Below the pieces are notes generated by a model. That model searched no databases. It was given only the letters and a program-made list of their open reading frames with translations, and was not told the DNA's origin. A DNA stretch of 64,000 bases from Sphingobacterium hotanense (GTDB lineage Bacteria; Bacteroidota; Bacteroidia; Sphingobacteriales; Sphingobacteriaceae): the NCBI RefSeq assembly GCF_008274825.1, contig NZ_CP030848.1, forward strand, positions 3,781,618-3,845,617. The letters run 5' to 3'. Positions within the stretch are counted from its first letter, which is position 1, and every line of letters begins with the position of its first letter. Shown in pieces: positions 8,269 through 16,834 of the stretch. The position numbers were made by a program, and so were the translations under genes.

Positions 8269-9315
8269 CTATCGACTATCTTTCTTCTTCCAAATTTTCT
8301 CGGCCCATCTTCCGACAAACCAAAAGGAAACAGCTAGAATTAAGAAGAATACCGTGCGGTTGATGTTATCCCATAGATACTCAACGAAGCGCGTGTAGAG
8401 GTTCAGGATAAAAAAGACAAAGCCAATATCTCTGGACACATTATCTTTAGCTTTCATCCCATATAGAGCAAGCCCTAGAGATACACCAATCCCCAACAAT
8501 CCCCAATAGAAAATTTCATATTGACGAACGGAAGACCATTTTTCGAGGTCACTGTAATTTCCGAAGATGGAAAGCAGCCAAAGCGCAATCATCGTGTATA
8601 AAAGGCCAATCACATAGGAAGTAGATCGGAAGATGGCTAGTGGCTTTATCTTATCTTGCGCAAAGACTGCGAAGGCCGTTAGCAGCGCACCGAAGATCGT
8701 GAAGCGTAATGGATAGTTCATTCCCCAGAATTTGAATCCCCAATTGCTATGCAAGGCTGTTTCCGTCGCGAACCAAATTCCCAATGCTACTAAGGTGAAA
8801 ACCCAAATAAGCTTCGAGCCTAGTTTGACAGAAAGAAAGCCATAAATAATAATGGAGAGCAAGAATAAAATCGTGAAATAATGATCTGTCCGATCTAAGA
8901 TCTGTCCCAAGAAACCAATACAAGCTGCTGTAGAAAAAGAACCTGCCAACATTAGTGTTTCATTGGAAAAAGTCTTTTCGGGATTCTTTTGCTTATTTCG
9001 GAAGCCCAGCATATAGAACAGCACGGCCAATCCAGCAAACACTAAACAAAACACCACATTGGGGGTGTCATAAAATTTCTCAATGAGCGTATTGAGATAA
9101 TCATCCGAAAAGAGCGACACGACCGAAAATATCAGTGACGCTAATGCGACCCAAAACGCATAACGCGCCAGTACCCCCCATTCAAATCCCTTATCGTCCA
9201 GATTATCTTTTAGCTGCTTAACTTTATCATCATCCAACAGCGATTGCGATTGCCAATGTGACAAAGCGTCTTCAATAATCTCGCGTTCGTTTTTACTTAC
9301 ATCTAATTTCTTCAA
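8269..9315 (-). CDS. DUF2157 family multi-pass membrane protein
   Basis: This is a 348-residue inner-membrane protein. A soluble N-terminal helix-rich region (about 1-45) precedes roughly nine to ten hydrophobic segments that fill the rest. The N-terminal layout, with a short acidic helical region before the first membrane segment at about residue 50, resembles DUF2157 proteins. Their function is not established. The C-terminus ends in a basic tail (KIWKKKDSR). The gene is isolated and divergent from uvrA. No signal peptide is needed because the first membrane segment can act as an anchor. The family call is moderately sure. Confidence 0.72.
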   Translation of the reverse strand: MKKLDVSKNEREIIEDALSHWQSQSLLDDDKVKQLKDNLDDKGFEWGVLARYAFWVALASLIFSVVSLFSDDYLNTLIEKFYDTPNVVFCLVFAGLAVLFYMLGFRNKQKNPEKTFSNETLMLAGSFSTAACIGFLGQILDRTDHYFTILFLLSIIIYGFLSVKLGSKLIWVFTLVALGIWFATETALHSNWGFKFWGMNYPLRFTIFGALLTAFAVFAQDKIKPLAIFRSTSYVIGLLYTMIALWLLSIFGNYSDLEKWSSVRQYEIFYWGLLGIGVSLGLALYGMKAKDNVSRDIGFVFFILNLYTRFVEYLWDNINRTVFFLILAVSFWFVGRWAEKIWKKKDSR

Positions 9316-9434
9316 GTGGCTCTATTTTTCTGATAGTGTACTTTCGTATTGTTAAATAAAGGTAATACTTTTTTAGGAACCGCTTATAACTCATATTTAA
9401 GGAACGCTCCTAATAATGTTCCTATAAAAATCTG

Positions 9435-9442
9435 TAACTTTG
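9435..9442 (+). promoter_or_regulatory. -7 box of uvrA
   Basis: TAACTTTG followed by C is a perfect -7 consensus, 25 bases before the ATG at 9468. The upstream TTG at 9447 would fall at or before the expected transcript start, supporting the ATG. Confidence 0.7.
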
Positions 9443-9467
9443 CATCTTGCAAAACACGGAGATATTA

Positions 9468-12311
9468 ATGGCCCAGCATAAAGTAGTAGACCTAGGAGAT
9501 CAGAGCGAAGTTGAAGTATTTGGAGCACGCGAGCACAACCTGAAAAACATAGATGTATCCTTTCCGAGAAATCAACTTGTTGTAATTACAGGATTAAGTG
9601 GCAGTGGTAAATCATCGCTAGCCTTCGACACCATCTATGCGGAGGGACAGCGCCGTTATATGGAGACTTTCTCTGCATATAGCCGACAGTTCTTGGGCGG
9701 CATGGAGCGTCCAGATGTTGATAAGATATCCGGATTGAGCCCTGTGATCTCCATTGAACAAAAGACGACCTCTAAGAACCCGAGATCAACCGTTGGAACT
9801 ATTACCGAGATCTACGACTTTCTGCGCTTATTCTATGCACGCGTTAGTGAGGCTTTCTCCTACGTATCGGGCAAGAAGATGGAACGAATGTCTGATGATG
9901 AAATCACAGACCGTATCTTAAAAGAATTTGATGGCGAGGGGATCTACATTCTTGCGCCTGTCGTAAAAGGTCGTAAAGGACATTATCGCGAACTCTTTGA
10001 GCAGATCAGAAAACAAGGCTACACCAAAGTTCGCGTAGATGGAGAAATCTTAGATTTAGTTGCTAAGATGCAGGTCGATCGATATAAGATACATGATATT
10101 GAGATCGTCGTGGATCGCATCTTGGTTGAAAAAGATTCCAGAAAGCGTCTTTACACCTCGATTGGTCAAGCCTTGAAGACTGCAAAAGGTATTATCAAGA
10201 TTGCCAACAAAGAGAACAAAGAACAGTTCTTCAGCCGATATTTAATGGATGCTGAGTCCGGAATCTCTTATGACGAACCGCAGCCCAACACCTTCTCCTT
10301 TAACTCTCCATATGGAGCTTGTCCAAAGTGTGATGGCCTAGGCTATATCTTCGAAATCGATAAGAATATCGTCATCCCGGATAAGTCACTCAGCATACAA
10401 AAAGGTGCTATTGTACCTTTAGGCCCCCTTCGTGAGTCCTGGAACTTCGCCGTACTAAAGGCCGTAGCAAAGAAATACGACTTCTCGCTGACAACGCCAG
10501 TAGAAAAGCTGTCTGATGAGATCATCGATATGTTGCTGTTTGGAGAGGAAGAACCTATCTCACTAACCGTATCCTATGGCTCGTACGGAGCCCGTGAATA
10601 TAAGATTCAATTCGCTGGTATCTTCAAAATGCTTGAAGAGATGAGCGGAAAATACTCCGATGAAAGTCCCGCCTTGGAAGACTTCCGTACGCAGGTGGTT
10701 TGTCCTTCCTGCCATGGCGATCGTCTGAAAGTGGAGTCATTACATTTTAAGATTGACAACAAGAACATCGCTGAGCTTTCAGCATTAGATATTGTTGCTT
10801 TAAATGACTGGTTTGATGGCTTAGAAGAAAGACTGAATGAGCGTCAGGTCGTCATTGCAACAGAAATCATCAAGGAAATCAGAACCCGATTAGGCTTCTT
10901 ATTAGATGTCGGTTTGAACTACCTAACACTTAATCGTAGCTCCAAAAGTCTATCCGGTGGAGAGGCCCAGCGTATCCGATTGGCAACACAGATTGGCTCG
11001 CAATTGGTCAATGTATTGTATATTCTGGATGAGCCAAGTATCGGTCTACACCAAAGGGACAACGAAAGACTCATCAATGCTTTAAAGAACTTACGCGATA
11101 TCGGAAACTCCGTATTGGTTGTGGAGCACGACAAAGACATGATCCTCAATGCGGATTATGTAATCGATATGGGGCCAGCAGCAGGGCTTTACGGTGGGAG
11201 AGTCGTAGCAGAAGGTACTGCCGAAGATATCTTGAAAGCAGACTCCTTGACCGCAGCCTATCTAAATGGCAAAAAAGAAGTCACAGTACCTGAGAAACGT
11301 CGCGAAGGGAATGGACATAGCCTATCTTTAAAGGGCGCTACAGGCCATAACTTAAAGAATGTTGATATTGATATCCCACTTGGGAAATTAGTTCTTGTAA
11401 CGGGTGTATCAGGCTCTGGCAAGTCATCGGTAATTACCAATACCCTATACCCTATCTTAAACCATCATTTCTTTAGGGCAAAGGCAAAGCCCCTTCCGTA
11501 CAAGAAAATTGAAGGATTAGAGCATATCGATAAGGTGATCGAAATCGACCAGTCGCCAATTGGACGTACGCCACGATCGAACCCATCAACTTATACCGGT
11601 GTATTTTCAGATATCAGGTCATTATATGTACAGCTTCCTGAATCGAAGATTAGAGGTTATAAGCCGGGCCGCTTCTCTTTTAACGTGAAAGGCGGACGTT
11701 GCGAAACCTGTCAGGGAGCCGGCATGAAGATCATTGAAATGAACTTCCTTCCGGACGTTCAAGTTCCTTGTGAAACCTGCCATGGCAAACGCTATAACCG
11801 GGAAACCCTGGAAGTTCGCTATCGCGGAAAATCGATCGCTGATGTATTAGACATGAGTATAGACGATGCCGTGACCTTCTTTGAGAACATCCCTTCCATC
11901 TACCGTAAGATCAAAACCTTGCAAGATGTCGGATTAGGATATATTACCTTAGGACAGTCGTCTACAACCCTATCGGGTGGTGAAGCACAACGTGTAAAGC
12001 TTGCGACCGAACTGTCTAAGAAGGATACCGGAAAGACGTTCTACATCCTGGACGAACCTACTACAGGTTTGCATTTCGAAGATGTCAATGTCCTATTGGG
12101 TGTTATCAATCGTTTGGTCGACCGCGGAAACTCCATCCTCATCATTGAGCACAACTTAGACGTCATCAAAGCGGCAGACTGGGTAATCGATATGGGACCG
12201 GAGGGCGGAAAGAATGGTGGAACTGTACTATTCCAGGGAACGCCGGAAGGCTTGATCAAACAAAAGAACTCCGAAACCGGAAGATTCCTTAAGCTGGAAA
12301 TGAAAGGATAG
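9468..12311 (+). CDS. uvrA: UvrABC excinuclease subunit A
   Basis: This is a 947-residue ATPase that finds bulky DNA lesions and loads UvrB in nucleotide excision repair. It has two ABC modules. The first has Walker A TGLSGSGKSSL (residues 41-51), the first zinc-finger insertion with CPKC and CPSCHGDRL, and signature LSGGEAQRIRLATQ. The second has Walker A TGVSGSGKSSV, zinc finger CETCQGAG/CETCHGKRY, signature LSGGEAQRVKLATE and Walker B FYILDEPTTGLH. The start at 9468 is preferred because a GGAG Shine-Dalgarno and the -7 box sit correctly upstream. It is monocistronic, ending in a bidirectional terminator. SOS control cannot be judged because no LexA box is recognisable. Confidence 0.97.
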   Translation: MAQHKVVDLGDQSEVEVFGAREHNLKNIDVSFPRNQLVVITGLSGSGKSSLAFDTIYAEGQRRYMETFSAYSRQFLGGMERPDVDKISGLSPVISIEQKTTSKNPRSTVGTITEIYDFLRLFYARVSEAFSYVSGKKMERMSDDEITDRILKEFDGEGIYILAPVVKGRKGHYRELFEQIRKQGYTKVRVDGEILDLVAKMQVDRYKIHDIEIVVDRILVEKDSRKRLYTSIGQALKTAKGIIKIANKENKEQFFSRYLMDAESGISYDEPQPNTFSFNSPYGACPKCDGLGYIFEIDKNIVIPDKSLSIQKGAIVPLGPLRESWNFAVLKAVAKKYDFSLTTPVEKLSDEIIDMLLFGEEEPISLTVSYGSYGAREYKIQFAGIFKMLEEMSGKYSDESPALEDFRTQVVCPSCHGDRLKVESLHFKIDNKNIAELSALDIVALNDWFDGLEERLNERQVVIATEIIKEIRTRLGFLLDVGLNYLTLNRSSKSLSGGEAQRIRLATQIGSQLVNVLYILDEPSIGLHQRDNERLINALKNLRDIGNSVLVVEHDKDMILNADYVIDMGPAAGLYGGRVVAEGTAEDILKADSLTAAYLNGKKEVTVPEKRREGNGHSLSLKGATGHNLKNVDIDIPLGKLVLVTGVSGSGKSSVITNTLYPILNHHFFRAKAKPLPYKKIEGLEHIDKVIEIDQSPIGRTPRSNPSTYTGVFSDIRSLYVQLPESKIRGYKPGRFSFNVKGGRCETCQGAGMKIIEMNFLPDVQVPCETCHGKRYNRETLEVRYRGKSIADVLDMSIDDAVTFFENIPSIYRKIKTLQDVGLGYITLGQSSTTLSGGEAQRVKLATELSKKDTGKTFYILDEPTTGLHFEDVNVLLGVINRLVDRGNSILIIEHNLDVIKAADWVIDMGPEGGKNGGTVLFQGTPEGLIKQKNSETGRFLKLEMKG

Positions 12312-12334
12312 CATCCTCAACCATAAGTATAAAA

Positions 12335-12365
12335 AAATACCCTTAGCAAATCGCTAAGGGTATTT
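12335..12365. terminator. Bidirectional terminator between uvrA and the TonB-C gene
   Basis: A 13-bp perfect stem AAATACCCTTAGC/GCTAAGGGTATTT with loop AAATC. A-rich and T-rich flanks allow it to serve both convergent genes. Confidence 0.9.
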
Positions 12366-12366
12366 C

Positions 12367-12807
12367 TTATTTTAATTCAAAATCTCCAACGATATTCTGT
12401 CGAATTCTTGTCCTTACGGCTTTATCATTTTTCAATCCCGGATGCCACTTCGGCGAGCGCTTCATGACTCTTAACACTTCCTTCGCGAAAGCAGGACTAA
12501 TTTTGTCTTTATTTGCTACGCGGATATCACAAATAGATCCATCCTCGCAAACGGTAAATTCCATGATCGCAGTCTGTCGAATTCCAAAATCAACGTAATC
12601 TGTACTATCTAAACGCGATATTACATCATAAGCATCAAAGCTTCGGCTTATGAAACTCGACCATGCCGATACGCCACCAACAAACTCCGGAACCTTGTCC
12701 ACATTGCGTACAATCGCAGTATCTAGCTTCACACTGTCAACACGCTCCTGAGCGATTGCTGAGGACGCAAATAATAAGCCAATGAAAGCTAAGATAACAC
12801 GCATCAT
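12367..12807 (-). CDS. Secreted TonB C-terminal-domain protein
   Basis: This 146-residue protein has a cleavable signal peptide (hydrophobic residues 3-18, ASSAIAQ cleavage region). A TonB-C-like domain at about residues 65-145 follows, with MEFTVCEDGSICDIRVANK and SPKWHPGLKNDKAVRTRIRQ, the usual beta-strand pattern of energy-transducer C-termini. Unlike TonB it has no N-terminal membrane anchor and no proline-rich spacer, so it is unlikely to drive TonB-dependent receptors by itself. It starts 18 bases after the upstream unknown gene and probably shares its transcript. Similar small TonB-C proteins are common in Bacteroidota and have no settled function. Confidence 0.75.
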   Translation of the reverse strand: MMRVILAFIGLLFASSAIAQERVDSVKLDTAIVRNVDKVPEFVGGVSAWSSFISRSFDAYDVISRLDSTDYVDFGIRQTAIMEFTVCEDGSICDIRVANKDKISPAFAKEVLRVMKRSPKWHPGLKNDKAVRTRIRQNIVGDFELK

Positions 12808-12825
12808 CTTTAAATTTACAAAAAA

Positions 12826-13806
12826 TTAACGAGGAAGACCTTCAACAGTTTTAAAGTTACCTTCTTCATCCTTAATAAAGCTCATCGGGTTTTCAGGATC
12901 CTTAATAATCTCAAACAAGGTATAACCCCATGGTTTCCAGAAATTCTCCAAAACCTGACCATAGGTCTTCGCTTGCCAATTATCAAATATCGGCTTCATC
13001 GTCCAATCATTTAGCGGCATCGGTTCTACAAATACCTTGTCGCCAACCTCCATATAGGTGTATTCCGGCAATCGATTAAATAAATAGGCCGTATAAAAAT
13101 ACTTAGCACCAATCTCTTCAAATTGAACGGGATGTAACTTTTCGCCTTTTGTTAAAGCCAAGGCTTCCTCATGATAGATAGCGTTTGTTCCGTTATCTTG
13201 TAGCGTAGCAATCAAACCGAAGTCTTTCATCCGCAAGGAGAAAATCAAGGTATTGATTTCATCACGATATAGGAAAGTGTCCTCCGCATTATCAACATGA
13301 AAAACCTCAATGGTAAATGGATTTTTATGTTCAAACTCCATCGGGATTACCATAGATTGCAACATGGCATGCAGGTTCCTGAATTTCTGAACCAAGGCTT
13401 GCGAGAAGTTCAGCTCCTCACCGGTCATTACCGCATGACGGATACCCGCCTGTATCTCGTTAAAAACTACCCCATAGAGTATCTTTCCAATCCATTGGAA
13501 CAAAACTTCCTGTTCCAATTCACGAACAGCTTCATAGCCCTTCTCTACAGCATGCTCGACCAAACCATCCACCGCTGCGACAGCCGCGGCAGCCCTTGTC
13601 GAACAGGGAAGCTGCAACTTTTTGTAGGTACTAAAGCTCTCGTCTAGCATCTTGAAAGGCTTCTCCTCCAGATCAAAAGCACGCATCATCCACATCGGAA
13701 ACACCTGAATCTGCTCATCCTCAGACTGCAATGTCTCCCCTGTCAAGAAACAGGTTTTGTTATCAAACTTAAAATCTAAAAAGGGATTGTAGAGTTTTGT
13801 TGCCAT
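12826..13806 (-). CDS. Conserved hypothetical protein, unknown function
   Basis: This 326-residue protein is soluble, acidic and without signal peptide or membrane segment. I do not recognise a family. The N-terminus LDFKFDNKTCFLTGE contains Cys and Thr-Gly-Glu reminiscent of an isolated half zinc-finger (inference only). A hydrophobic Ala-rich stretch (RAAAAVAAVDGLVEHA) lies near residue 75, and the rest is mixed alpha/beta. The start is set at 13806 rather than three codons upstream because the -7 box would then overlap the coding region. It is followed by the TonB-C protein gene, so the two are probably co-transcribed. Confidence 0.7.
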   Translation of the reverse strand: MATKLYNPFLDFKFDNKTCFLTGETLQSEDEQIQVFPMWMMRAFDLEEKPFKMLDESFSTYKKLQLPCSTRAAAAVAAVDGLVEHAVEKGYEAVRELEQEVLFQWIGKILYGVVFNEIQAGIRHAVMTGEELNFSQALVQKFRNLHAMLQSMVIPMEFEHKNPFTIEVFHVDNAEDTFLYRDEINTLIFSLRMKDFGLIATLQDNGTNAIYHEEALALTKGEKLHPVQFEEIGAKYFYTAYLFNRLPEYTYMEVGDKVFVEPMPLNDWTMKPIFDNWQAKTYGQVLENFWKPWGYTLFEIIKDPENPMSFIKDEEGNFKTVEGLPR

Positions 13807-13812
13807 AGCCCG

Positions 13813-13820
13813 CAAAGTTA
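13813..13820 (-). promoter_or_regulatory. -7 box abutting the start of the 326-residue unknown gene
   Basis: On the minus strand TAACTTTG is followed by only six bases (CGGGCT) before the ATG at 13806. The mRNA would be leaderless or nearly so. Confidence 0.6.
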
Positions 13821-13888
13821 ATAGAAATGATTATTGGAAAGGTATAGGAAAAAACATATTACGGTCGAATGACCTTAAAATTCGGAGA

Positions 13889-14539
13889 TTAAAAGATAAA
13901 ATTACGAATTGGAAATGATATCTCTTTCCCTCGATTGTATATCATAAAATGTCCCCCATCCTTAATTTTTATATCCCAAACTACATTGTTAATTGGAAAA
14001 ATTCGATCCCTTTCCCCATGAATGTGTAAACAATTAGTAGGATTATAGACGCTTTCCCATTGCATAATTTGATCCGTTGCCCATTTAAAGAAATCAGGAT
14101 CTGTATCCTGAATAATAACATCCAATAAGCCGCCTTCTTCTTTTGTCTTCACCCCAAACGCCCAATGTATCGCTTTTCTAGCCATCATCCCTGAAGGCTT
14201 TCTAGGCATTAACTTATATAGTGAAAACAATCTAGCAAGTTTTATGAAGGCGGGAATCTCAAATTTATTTTTCACGGAAGATACAAGAATCATTTTTTCG
14301 AAATCATAGTACTTGGCGAGTTCTGAAATACATAAACCTCCAAATGATACCCCTAAGACCAGCGCGCCTTGTTTTGGAATTTGGTGATATTCAGCTAAAC
14401 GAAATAGATAGCTTTCCAAGCTTTCAGAAGCTCTAGGTTTCAACCATTCAATATGTACAGGCTGAAATCCAGACAAATCAAGATTCGAAAAGACTCGATA
14501 ATCCGCACCTAAGCCGGAGAACAGATAAATGGTTTTCAT
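13889..14539 (-). CDS. Alpha/beta-fold hydrolase
   Basis: This 216-residue cytoplasmic hydrolase is of unknown substrate. The nucleophile elbow GVSFGG gives the catalytic Ser. An acid in the CLHIHGERDRIFP region and the C-terminal His in DGGHFMIYN complete the triad. The N-terminus (YLFSGLGADYRVF) is typical of compact esterase-like alpha/beta hydrolases. It begins 18 bases after topB on the same strand and is probably co-transcribed, although no functional link is obvious. Confidence 0.82.
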   Translation of the reverse strand: MKTIYLFSGLGADYRVFSNLDLSGFQPVHIEWLKPRASESLESYLFRLAEYHQIPKQGALVLGVSFGGLCISELAKYYDFEKMILVSSVKNKFEIPAFIKLARLFSLYKLMPRKPSGMMARKAIHWAFGVKTKEEGGLLDVIIQDTDPDFFKWATDQIMQWESVYNPTNCLHIHGERDRIFPINNVVWDIKIKDGGHFMIYNRGKEISFPIRNFIF

Positions 14540-14557
14540 TATCTCAAGTTAATGAAT

Positions 14558-16669
14558 CTATCCAATAACCGCCTTAAAATTTTCCAACAATAAGGAAGCA
14601 TTCACCATGGATCCATCCGTATTCCTCAGCCCCTTTAGCTCCGAAGTTTTCCCTTTCTCCAAAAGACTCTTCATCTCCTTCTCATCCAGGAATACCCCGT
14701 GCAGCGTTCGCCATATCTTAAAATCACATCCTCTGGCATAATGGTCACATTGTGCCACCTTATCATATAATTGCACCTGACCCGCCGAACATTTCGGACA
14801 CTTAATCTTACCTTTTTGCTGTGGCTTCAATTCTTCATGAGCAATCGCTACCCGCAACTGCATCAACTCCGAAGTAATCTTCACCGTATAGTCTTTGATG
14901 TGCTTCATAAACACATCATAGCTCACCTTATTAGCGCGCATCTCTTCCAGCTTCTGCTCCCACTTTCCAGTCAACGTAACTTTCGCAATCGAACGATCTT
15001 TTACCAAGAAATAAACCGCCAATCCTTTTTCCGTCGGAATCAGCTTCTTCTTATCACGCTTGATATAATCCCGTTGAAATAAAGTCTCTATAGTCGCTGC
15101 GCGAGTAGCCGGAGTTCCCAAACCGCAGTCCTTCATCGCCTGGCGCATCTCATCGTCTTCAATCTCCTTACCCGAGGTTTCCATGGCCTTCAGTAAGGAA
15201 GCCTCCGTATGAATTGGCCTTGCTTTCGTGAAACGCTCCGCCAACTCCAACGTCAATATCTCCAACAATTCCTCCGCCGTCAGCTTCGGTAATTGCGCAT
15301 TCTCATTATCCTGATCATCCGTATTTTTATCCTCATCGGGCGCATCAATCTGATCAGCAGATAGGCGCCATCCATATTGTCGGATCACAGTCCCCTTCGC
15401 AATCAATTCCACGCCGGCAGCATCGATGGTCACCGTCGTAATATCTTTCAAGCAGACCTCCGAAAAACTCTCCACCATCCGCTTGGCAATCATATTATAG
15501 ATGTTCTGCTGATCCATAGGCATAGGCCCCGGTTTCTCATCCGTAACCAAGAGGGCATGGTGATCTGTTACCTTCTTATCATCCACAGAGCGCTTGTTCA
15601 GCTTAGCTCCAATTAAATTCTTGGAGATTAATGCAATGCTCTCCTGCGCGGTATCTGCTAAATGTTGGAACAACTCGTCGATCTTCTCAAAAACGTCCTC
15701 ACCGATATAGCGAGAACCCGTACGAGGATAGGTAATCACCTTCTTCTCATAAAGGGTCTGTGCGATACTTAGGGTTTGATCCGCAGAATAGCCCCACTTT
15801 TTATTCGCGTCCTGTTGCAAGGAAGTCAAATCGAAAAGTAAGGGTGGCTGTTCTTTGGTCTCCTTCGCTTCCACATTCACAACCTTCGCATTGCTACCAA
15901 CCTGAATCTTCGCAATGGTCTCTTCCGCGACATCCTTCTTGTCGATTTTGTTAGAAGTCGCCTTAAATTGTATGCCCTCCTTCTCGAAGCCCGCCTGAAT
16001 TTTATAAAAAGCTTGCGGCTTAAAATCCTTATTCTCCAAATATCGAGAACAGATCATCGCCAAAGTAGGCGTCTGCACCCGACCGAGAGAGAGCAGTCCC
16101 TTATTGCCGGCGGCTAAGGTCAATGCTTGCGTAGCGTTGATACCGATCAACCAATCCGATTCCGAGCGCGAACGAGCCGACATATAAAGGCTGTCATACT
16201 CAGTGCCCTCCTTCAGGTTGGCAAAACCTTCCTTAATAGCCTTATCCGTTTGGGAGGAAATCCACAAACGCTTGAACGGTATATTCGATTTTAAATAATA
16301 GTAGATGTTGCGAAAGATCAATTCCCCTTCGCGCCCGGCATCCGTCGCCACAATAATCTCTTCCGCCTGCTCTAATAACCACTTGATGGTGTTCAGCTGC
16401 TTCAAAGCACCCGCATCATCCATCTGCTTCCCATCCTTACGGACCTTCTTCACCTCCAATGCAAACTGCGCCGGAATAATCGGCAGATTCTTCATCGACC
16501 AATTGTGAAATCCATAAGCCTGCGGAGTACACAACTGCACCAAATGCCCAAAAGCATAGGTAAACGCATACCCATTCCCGGCAATATATCCATCTTTAAC
16601 CTCCTTGGCGCCCATAACTCTTGCCAAATCACGCGCAACGGAGGGTTTCTCTGCTATTACTACTTTCAT
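14558..16669 (-). CDS. topB: DNA topoisomerase III
   Basis: This is a 703-residue type IA topoisomerase that decatenates DNA by passing strands through a transient single-strand break. The Toprim domain (residues 1-140) starts MKVVIAEKPSVARDLA and carries the acidic ATDAGREGELI motif. The catalytic Tyr is in VITYPRTGSRYIG, near residue 318. A C-terminal zinc-ribbon-like segment has KCPKCSAGQVQ and a later Cys pair near CDHYARGCDFKIW. An acidic low-complexity insertion (DAPDEDKNTDDQDNE) lies near residue 440. TopB-like enzymes can mark integrative elements, but nothing else here supports one, so this is read as the chromosomal enzyme. Confidence 0.95.
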   Translation of the reverse strand: MKVVIAEKPSVARDLARVMGAKEVKDGYIAGNGYAFTYAFGHLVQLCTPQAYGFHNWSMKNLPIIPAQFALEVKKVRKDGKQMDDAGALKQLNTIKWLLEQAEEIIVATDAGREGELIFRNIYYYLKSNIPFKRLWISSQTDKAIKEGFANLKEGTEYDSLYMSARSRSESDWLIGINATQALTLAAGNKGLLSLGRVQTPTLAMICSRYLENKDFKPQAFYKIQAGFEKEGIQFKATSNKIDKKDVAEETIAKIQVGSNAKVVNVEAKETKEQPPLLFDLTSLQQDANKKWGYSADQTLSIAQTLYEKKVITYPRTGSRYIGEDVFEKIDELFQHLADTAQESIALISKNLIGAKLNKRSVDDKKVTDHHALLVTDEKPGPMPMDQQNIYNMIAKRMVESFSEVCLKDITTVTIDAAGVELIAKGTVIRQYGWRLSADQIDAPDEDKNTDDQDNENAQLPKLTAEELLEILTLELAERFTKARPIHTEASLLKAMETSGKEIEDDEMRQAMKDCGLGTPATRAATIETLFQRDYIKRDKKKLIPTEKGLAVYFLVKDRSIAKVTLTGKWEQKLEEMRANKVSYDVFMKHIKDYTVKITSELMQLRVAIAHEELKPQQKGKIKCPKCSAGQVQLYDKVAQCDHYARGCDFKIWRTLHGVFLDEKEMKSLLEKGKTSELKGLRNTDGSMVNASLLLENFKAVIG

Positions 16670-16673
16670 ATGA

Positions 16674-16834
16674 ATTAGATGATAGATTTGAGATGTTAGA
16701 TGTAAGACATCTGATATACTATATGGAACAATCTCGCTCAGTCAATTTGATCTCATTTTATAAAAAATCAATCAACTTTGATCTGAGACAGACTAGTATC
16801 TAAAATCTAATGTCTAACATCTAATATCTAATCC
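16674..16834. repeat. About 160-bp element bounded by inverted copies of repeat C
   Basis: The left end (ATTAGATGATAGATTTGAG then ATGTTAGATGTAAGAC) and the right end (AGTATCTAAAATCTAATG then CTAACATCTAATATCTAAT) are imperfect inverted copies of the C motif. The unique centre is AT-rich. The right copy supplies the stop codon of dgt (16828-16830). No transposase is encoded. It may be a MITE-like element or simply two oppositely oriented C repeats. Confidence 0.6.

Noticed and set aside
8084..8398. Plus-strand frame over the tandem repeat A copies
   Set aside because: It is built from the two repeats and then runs antisense into the DUF2157 gene.
9447..9467. Longer uvrA start at TTG
   Set aside because: It lies at the expected transcript start after the -7 box; the ATG at 9468 has a Shine-Dalgarno.
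14771..15082. Plus-strand frames inside topB and other large genes
   Set aside because: They are antisense shadows of strongly supported genes and have no recognisable products.
14558..16669. topB as marker of an integrative conjugative element
   Set aside because: No relaxase, integrase, conjugation or attachment genes are nearby; flanking genes are housekeeping.
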